Shown: positions 5,721 through 8,167 of the stretch, in pieces
Layout: each line of letters opens with the position of its first letter
How positions within the stretch are numbered: the stretch's first letter is position 1
Source of the DNA: Ruminococcaceae bacterium UBA4306
GTDB lineage: Bacteria; Bacillota; Clostridia; Oscillospirales; Acutalibacteraceae
Assembly (NCBI GenBank): GCA_002394725.1
Contig: DGUQ01000098.1
Span: 2,373-10,539, forward strand
Direction of reading: 5' to 3'
Length of the DNA stretch: 8,167 nt
The notes under the pieces: model-generated
What the model saw: the letters and a program-made list of their open reading frames with translations, nothing else
The model's database searches: none
What the model was told of the DNA's origin: nothing
Position numbers and translations under genes: made by a program

Positions 5721-6719
5721 ATGAAAAGAGTATTAGCATTATGTTTAGCATTGATCATGCTTTTCGGCTGCGGCGCCGTTGCGGCGTCAGCTGAAAGCAA
5801 TGATGACTATTTGAAGAAGCTGACCCCTGCGTTGATCCAAGAGATCAACAGTCCTACCGACGTTATGATCCAGGTATATATCTTTTTGAGAAATTGCCCC
5901 GAGGCGCAGCATGTTGAGGAGATCATCAGTCAGAAATATACATGGACGAATCAGCAGGAGCACCTGATGTATTACCGCAAGGAAATGTCGGCGATCATCG
6001 GCGCGTATGTGCAAGGCTTTATCGATGACAACGCCGATTTGCTGTATAAGGTCATCTGTCAGACCGACGCCGCTGAGTTTGTTATCGCGGAAGTATCGAA
6101 GGAGAACGTACCCAAATTAGCACAACTGGAAATCGTAAAAGATATGGATACGTATGGTTCGTACAGCACGCCAACGGCGATCACAGAAATGATCGCTCCT
6201 GCCGTAAATGAACGGTATTATGATCCGCGCCATCCCATCACCGCGAGAGATATCGATCTCAGAGATCATTATCAGTTCCGTGATTCGGACGCTTATGCGG
6301 TTCACTTTTATGTGAGAAACTTGGGATATATCGACGTCATGATCGAGGAGCGCATCGGCGACTGGCTGCTCGAATGCTCCCATCCCGAGCCGTTCCTGTT
6401 TGTGAACGATCATCTGTACGGCTTTAAAGAAGCATATGAAGCAGGATTGATGACAGACGATATGCTCGAAGAGCTCGCAGGGTCATCTTTTAAAGGCGAT
6501 TATGTTCTGCCGCTTTTGACCCGTTATATCAAAGGCGACGCGAACGGTGACGGAGCGTGTACGATCATCGACGCGACCTGCGTTCAGCGGTATGAAGCCG
6601 GGGTGGCTGTGAACTCGTTCTTTAAGCCCCTCGCGGATGTGGACGGCGACAGCGAGGCGAACATCATCGACGCGACCCTGATCCAGAGAAGCGAGATTGG
6701 ATTGTATACGATCGAATAA
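5721..6719 (+). CDS. Secreted dockerin-containing protein 1
   Basis: This 332-residue protein starts with a type I signal peptide (basic MKR, hydrophobic core, probable cut after ASA at residue 24). Residues about 45-145 have a pattern (Val/Ile-rich strand DVMIQVYIFL at 47-56, then VSKENVPKLAQLEIVKDMDTY at 125-145) like the inhibitor_I9/propeptide-type ferredoxin-like fold; this is a weak inference. Residues about 174-258 form a domain shared with the next gene. Residues 270-332 are a type I dockerin with two calcium loops, DANGDGACTIID (273-284) and DVDGDSEANIID (306-317), each with the 1-3-5-12 acidic/Asn ligands. A dockerin binds a cohesin on a scaffoldin or the cell surface. No catalytic domain is visible. 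GGAGG (5709-5713), seven bases upstream, supports the start. There is no clear promoter of its own, so read-through from the sigma/anti-sigma genes is likely. Confidence 0.88.
   Translation: MKRVLALCLALIMLFGCGAVAASAESNDDYLKKLTPALIQEINSPTDVMIQVYIFLRNCPEAQHVEEIISQKYTWTNQQEHLMYYRKEMSAIIGAYVQGFIDDNADLLYKVICQTDAAEFVIAEVSKENVPKLAQLEIVKDMDTYGSYSTPTAITEMIAPAVNERYYDPRHPITARDIDLRDHYQFRDSDAYAVHFYVRNLGYIDVMIEERIGDWLLECSHPEPFLFVNDHLYGFKEAYEAGLMTDDMLEELAGSSFKGDYVLPLLTRYIKGDANGDGACTIIDATCVQRYEAGVAVNSFFKPLADVDGDSEANIIDATLIQRSEIGLYTIE
6528..6719 (+). repeat. Dockerin-coding direct repeat, copy 1
   Basis: These 192 bp (64 codons including stop) match 7616-7807 except for five single-base differences, four silent and one changing Tyr to His. 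This is far closer than the upstream parts of the two genes, which are clearly diverged. Confidence 0.93.
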
Positions 6720-6743
6720 TATCTCCGGTACATTGACTTATTG

Positions 6744-6750
6744 AGAGGAG
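6744..6750 (+). promoter_or_regulatory. Ribosome binding site deciding the second dockerin gene's start
   Basis: AGAGGAG stands seven bases before the ATG at 6758 but only one base before the in-frame ATG at 6752, so 6758 is the likely start. The signal peptide then begins MKKVIAL. Confidence 0.85.
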
Positions 6751-6757
6751 AATGAAC

Positions 6758-7807
6758 ATGAAAAAAGTAATAGCATTAGTTTTGGCGACGGTATTTATGT
6801 TGAGTTGTTTTGCCGCGATGGCTGTATCTGTTGAAGCGGCGACAAAGTTGCCCTCGGGCTACTATGTAGTCGGATCGTTCAACAATTGGACGTTCGACAA
6901 AGCATATCGTATGCAGAGCGAACTCTATGATCGCGATAATGATAAGGGAGAGTATTATCTTCTGAAAGGGATCAGGTTGAGCGCCGGTGACGAGCTGAAA
7001 GTAGGATATACCGAAAACGGTCTAAAAATCAGCGCGTGGTATCCCGACAGCGGTCCGCAGACGAACTATGCCATTTCAGAGGATTCCTATTATAATATAG
7101 CGTTTGCTCTTCCGACTGACGAAACCTTAGGCGATTGGGATTGGCAGCTTTGGGTAGAGCCCTGTGATCCCCCTACCGACGACACTACGCCCGTTGATCC
7201 CGAGCCTGTGATCAATCATACCAAAAAGCTGTGGGACGATCGCCAAACGCCTGCCGCCGAGGATATTGAAGAAGCCGTGAATGAGCAGTTTAACAGCCGT
7301 ACATGGATCAACGCCGAGGATATCATGGTCTTTAATACCTATCGCTTCAATTCTGCGCCTGCATACGTAGTAGATTTCGGAGTAAAAGGATATGGCATTT
7401 ACTGCGAAGTGATCACGGAAGAATACTTCGGTGATTACCTTTTCTGGTCGGCTTCTTCCTACGAGCCGAGTATCTACGTTGATAACAAGTTATATACCTT
7501 TACAAAGGCGTATCAAGCGAGTGTTCTTACGCAAGAAATGCTTGCGGAACTGGCAGAAGCGGACTATCGGGGCGGAGGCTATTACGGCGAGAACAGTTGC
7601 AGGGTACTGCCTGTGATCAAAGGTGACGCGAACGGTGACGGCGCGTGTACGATCATCGACGCGACCTGCGTTCAGCGGCATGAAGCCGGGGTGGCTGTGA
7701 ACTCGTTCTTTAAGCCCCTCGCGGATGTGGACGGCGACAGCGAGGCGAACATCATTGACGCGACCCTGATCCAGAGAAGCGAGATTGGATTGTATACAAT
7801 CGAATAA
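6758..7807 (+). CDS. Secreted dockerin-containing protein 2 with starch-binding-like domain
   Basis: This 349-residue protein has a signal peptide (MKK, hydrophobic core, cut near VEA at 25-27). Residues about 33-135 begin YYVVGSFNNWT and run through LLKGIRLSAGDELKVGY to a beta-rich end. This pattern resembles CBM48/AMPK-type glycogen- or starch-binding modules and related E-set domains, with aromatic residues (W44, W94, W127, W129, W132) that could stack on sugars. A short Pro/Asp/Thr linker (136-153) follows. Residues about 184-270 are homologous to the middle domain of the preceding protein, with FGDYLF, EP-x-IYV and KLYTF. The C-terminus (287-349) is a type I dockerin that differs from the first by one residue (His for Tyr at 308). 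No enzyme active site is recognised, so it may be an adaptor or ligand-binding cellulosome/amylosome component. It follows the first dockerin gene after 38 bp with no terminator. Confidence 0.87.
   Translation: MKKVIALVLATVFMLSCFAAMAVSVEAATKLPSGYYVVGSFNNWTFDKAYRMQSELYDRDNDKGEYYLLKGIRLSAGDELKVGYTENGLKISAWYPDSGPQTNYAISEDSYYNIAFALPTDETLGDWDWQLWVEPCDPPTDDTTPVDPEPVINHTKKLWDDRQTPAAEDIEEAVNEQFNSRTWINAEDIMVFNTYRFNSAPAYVVDFGVKGYGIYCEVITEEYFGDYLFWSASSYEPSIYVDNKLYTFTKAYQASVLTQEMLAELAEADYRGGGYYGENSCRVLPVIKGDANGDGACTIIDATCVQRHEAGVAVNSFFKPLADVDGDSEANIIDATLIQRSEIGLYTIE
7616..7807 (+). repeat. Dockerin-coding direct repeat, copy 2
   Basis: This is the partner of 6528-6719, with five mismatches in 192 bp. 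The high identity begins at the Ile-Lys-Gly just before the first calcium loop and runs through the stop codon. Confidence 0.93.
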
Positions 7808-7827
7808 CCCCCTTTTCATCCCCTTAC

Positions 7828-7862
7828 AAGGCGCTGCGGCAATAGTCGCGGCGCCTTTCTCT
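7828..7862 (+). terminator. Intrinsic terminator after the dockerin operon
   Basis: AAGGCGC (7828-7834) pairs with GCGCCTT (7851-7857). Inside, a T-G wobble and GCG/CGC (7836-7838 with 7847-7849) extend the stem. A pyrimidine-rich tail, TTTCTCTT, follows. The T run is interrupted, so strength is moderate to good. Confidence 0.78.
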
Positions 7863-7890
7863 TGTCTGACAGAAAAATAACGAATAGTTA

Positions 7891-7919
7891 TTGACTTTTG
7901 CGCTTTAATGTGTTATCAT
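7891..7919 (+). promoter_or_regulatory. Extended -10 promoter for the leader transcript at the right edge
   Basis: TTGACT (7891-7896) and TATCAT (7914-7919) are 17 bp apart, with TG (7911-7912) one base before the -10. Transcription should start near 7926, at the left edge of the hairpin repeat, well upstream of the aromatic-rich ORF. Confidence 0.82.
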
Positions 7920-7927
7920 CAACCATG

Positions 7928-7995
7928 TTAAGGGTGAACCCTCCGAGTCGGCTCGGAGAGCCGACCCACCTCCCTTGGGAAAGGGAGGCTTAAGG
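7928..7995. repeat. Hairpin repeat element in the 5' leader, flanked by TTAAGG
   Basis: TTAAGG occurs at 7928-7933 and again at 7990-7995, like a target-site duplication. Between them are GTCGGCTC (7947-7954) pairing with GAGCCGAC (7958-7965), and CCTCCCTT (7969-7976) pairing with AAGGGAGG (7981-7988). A second fold competes with the first hairpin: CTCCGAG (7941-7947) with CTCGGAG (7952-7958). The CCTCCCTTGGGAAAGGGAGG type hairpin is, from memory, a frequent dispersed repeat in Oscillospiraceae. There is no T run, so it is not a terminator. Confidence 0.6.
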
Positions 7996-7997
7996 AG
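7992..7997 (+). promoter_or_regulatory. Ribosome binding site of the aromatic-rich small ORF
   Basis: AAGGAG is eight bases before the ATG at 8006 and only two before the in-frame ATG at 8000, so 8006 is the preferred start. It overlaps the right end of the hairpin repeat. Confidence 0.75.
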
Positions 7998-8005
7998 TTA
8001 TGGTG

Positions 8006-8101
8006 ATGACTGTTTTGACAACTGAAAAAACCAATAACTATTTTTCCTTTACCTACGCGCGCTTTTATGCGGGCTTTTATTGCTTTGCAAAGAATGAGTA
8101 A
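8006..8101 (+). CDS. Phe/Tyr-rich small ORF, probable leader peptide
   Basis: This is a 31-codon ORF (stop TAA 8099-8101) with a well-placed AAGGAG and a strong promoter 87 bp upstream of the start. Nine of its residues are aromatic (five Phe, four Tyr), all packed into residues 12-27, with FY pairs at 20-21 and 24-25. It has no signal peptide or known domain. The composition, and the hairpin 38 bases after its stop, fit a leader peptide whose translation senses charged tRNA-Phe or tRNA-Tyr, as pheL does in enterobacteria. The regulated gene would lie beyond the window and might be an aromatic-biosynthesis gene such as DAHP synthase or prephenate dehydratase; this is inference. It could instead be an unrelated small protein. 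Confidence 0.6.
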   Translation: MTVLTTEKTNNYFSFTYARFYAGFYCFAKNE

Positions 8102-8139
8102 GCTGCTCGAACGGTAACAGGTGCTTTAGTGGAATGGTA

Positions 8140-8167
8140 AGCGGTTCTGTTTTCGGGCAGAGCCGCT
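8140..8167 (+). terminator. Probable attenuator hairpin, cut by the window edge
   Basis: AGCGGTTCTG (8140-8149) pairs with CAGAGCCGCT (8158-8167): ten pairs with one T-G wobble, closing on a loop with TTCG at its tip. The window ends on the last base of the stem, so the T run expected of a terminator cannot be seen. Confidence 0.55.

Noticed and set aside
5763..5775. Cys17 of dockerin protein 1 as a lipobox
   Set aside because: Phe at -2 does not suit a lipobox, and a good ASA type I cleavage site follows.
1..8167. CRISPR arrays, tRNA or rRNA genes, transposase genes
   Set aside because: No regularly spaced repeats, cloverleaf-type sequence, rRNA motifs or transposase-like protein were seen on either strand.

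Overview
The window looks like a chromosomal piece of a Gram-positive Clostridia member, most likely a Ruminococcus-like Oscillospiraceae. The reasons are the type I dockerins of Ruminococcus style (D-x-N/D-x-D ... IIDAT-x-x-Q-R), a pyruvate,phosphate dikinase C-terminus, strong AGGAGG-type ribosome binding sites, near-consensus sigma-A promoters, and short G/C-rich intergenic repeats of a kind common in that family. Assignment is by recognition only; no search was run.

Layout. Positions 1-83 hold the last codons of ppdK, followed by a strong intrinsic terminator (138-176). A promoter at 271-299 starts a two-gene operon: a VanZ-like membrane protein (329-877) and a nucleotidyltransferase-fold protein (870-2102), overlapping by 8 bp. 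A second, diverged nucleotidyltransferase paralogue (2244-3395) lies on the minus strand, converging on the first, with its own extended -10 promoter (3431-3459). A plus-strand terminator (3481-3509) separates that promoter from a perfect-consensus promoter (3547-3575), which drives a six-helix DUF308/HdeD-like membrane protein (3609-4133) closed by its own terminator (4152-4188).

From 4195 to 7862 lies what reads as one four-gene unit. It contains an ECF sigma factor (4246-4758), an overlapping single-pass membrane protein that is probably its anti-sigma factor and carries a Pro/Thr-rich stalk and an extracellular domain (4739-5575), and two secreted dockerin proteins (5721-6719 and 6758-7807). 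No terminator or clear promoter was seen inside this unit; a small inverted-repeat element (5610-5692) sits in the one sizeable gap. The dockerin proteins share a homologous middle domain and DNA that is almost identical over their last 192 bp. The second also has an N-terminal domain resembling starch/glycogen-binding modules. The arrangement recalls the sigma/anti-sigma pairs of cellulosome-forming clostridia, where an extracellular sensor controls secreted polysaccharide-binding components. That link is inference.

At the right edge, an extended -10 promoter (7891-7919) transcribes a leader with a repeat element holding two hairpins (7928-7995), a 31-codon ORF very rich in Phe and Tyr (8006-8101), and a strong hairpin that ends at the window edge (8140-8167). 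This looks like a ribosome-mediated attenuator for an aromatic-amino-acid gene beyond the window. Together with the sensor-dockerin unit, it is the most interesting signal here.
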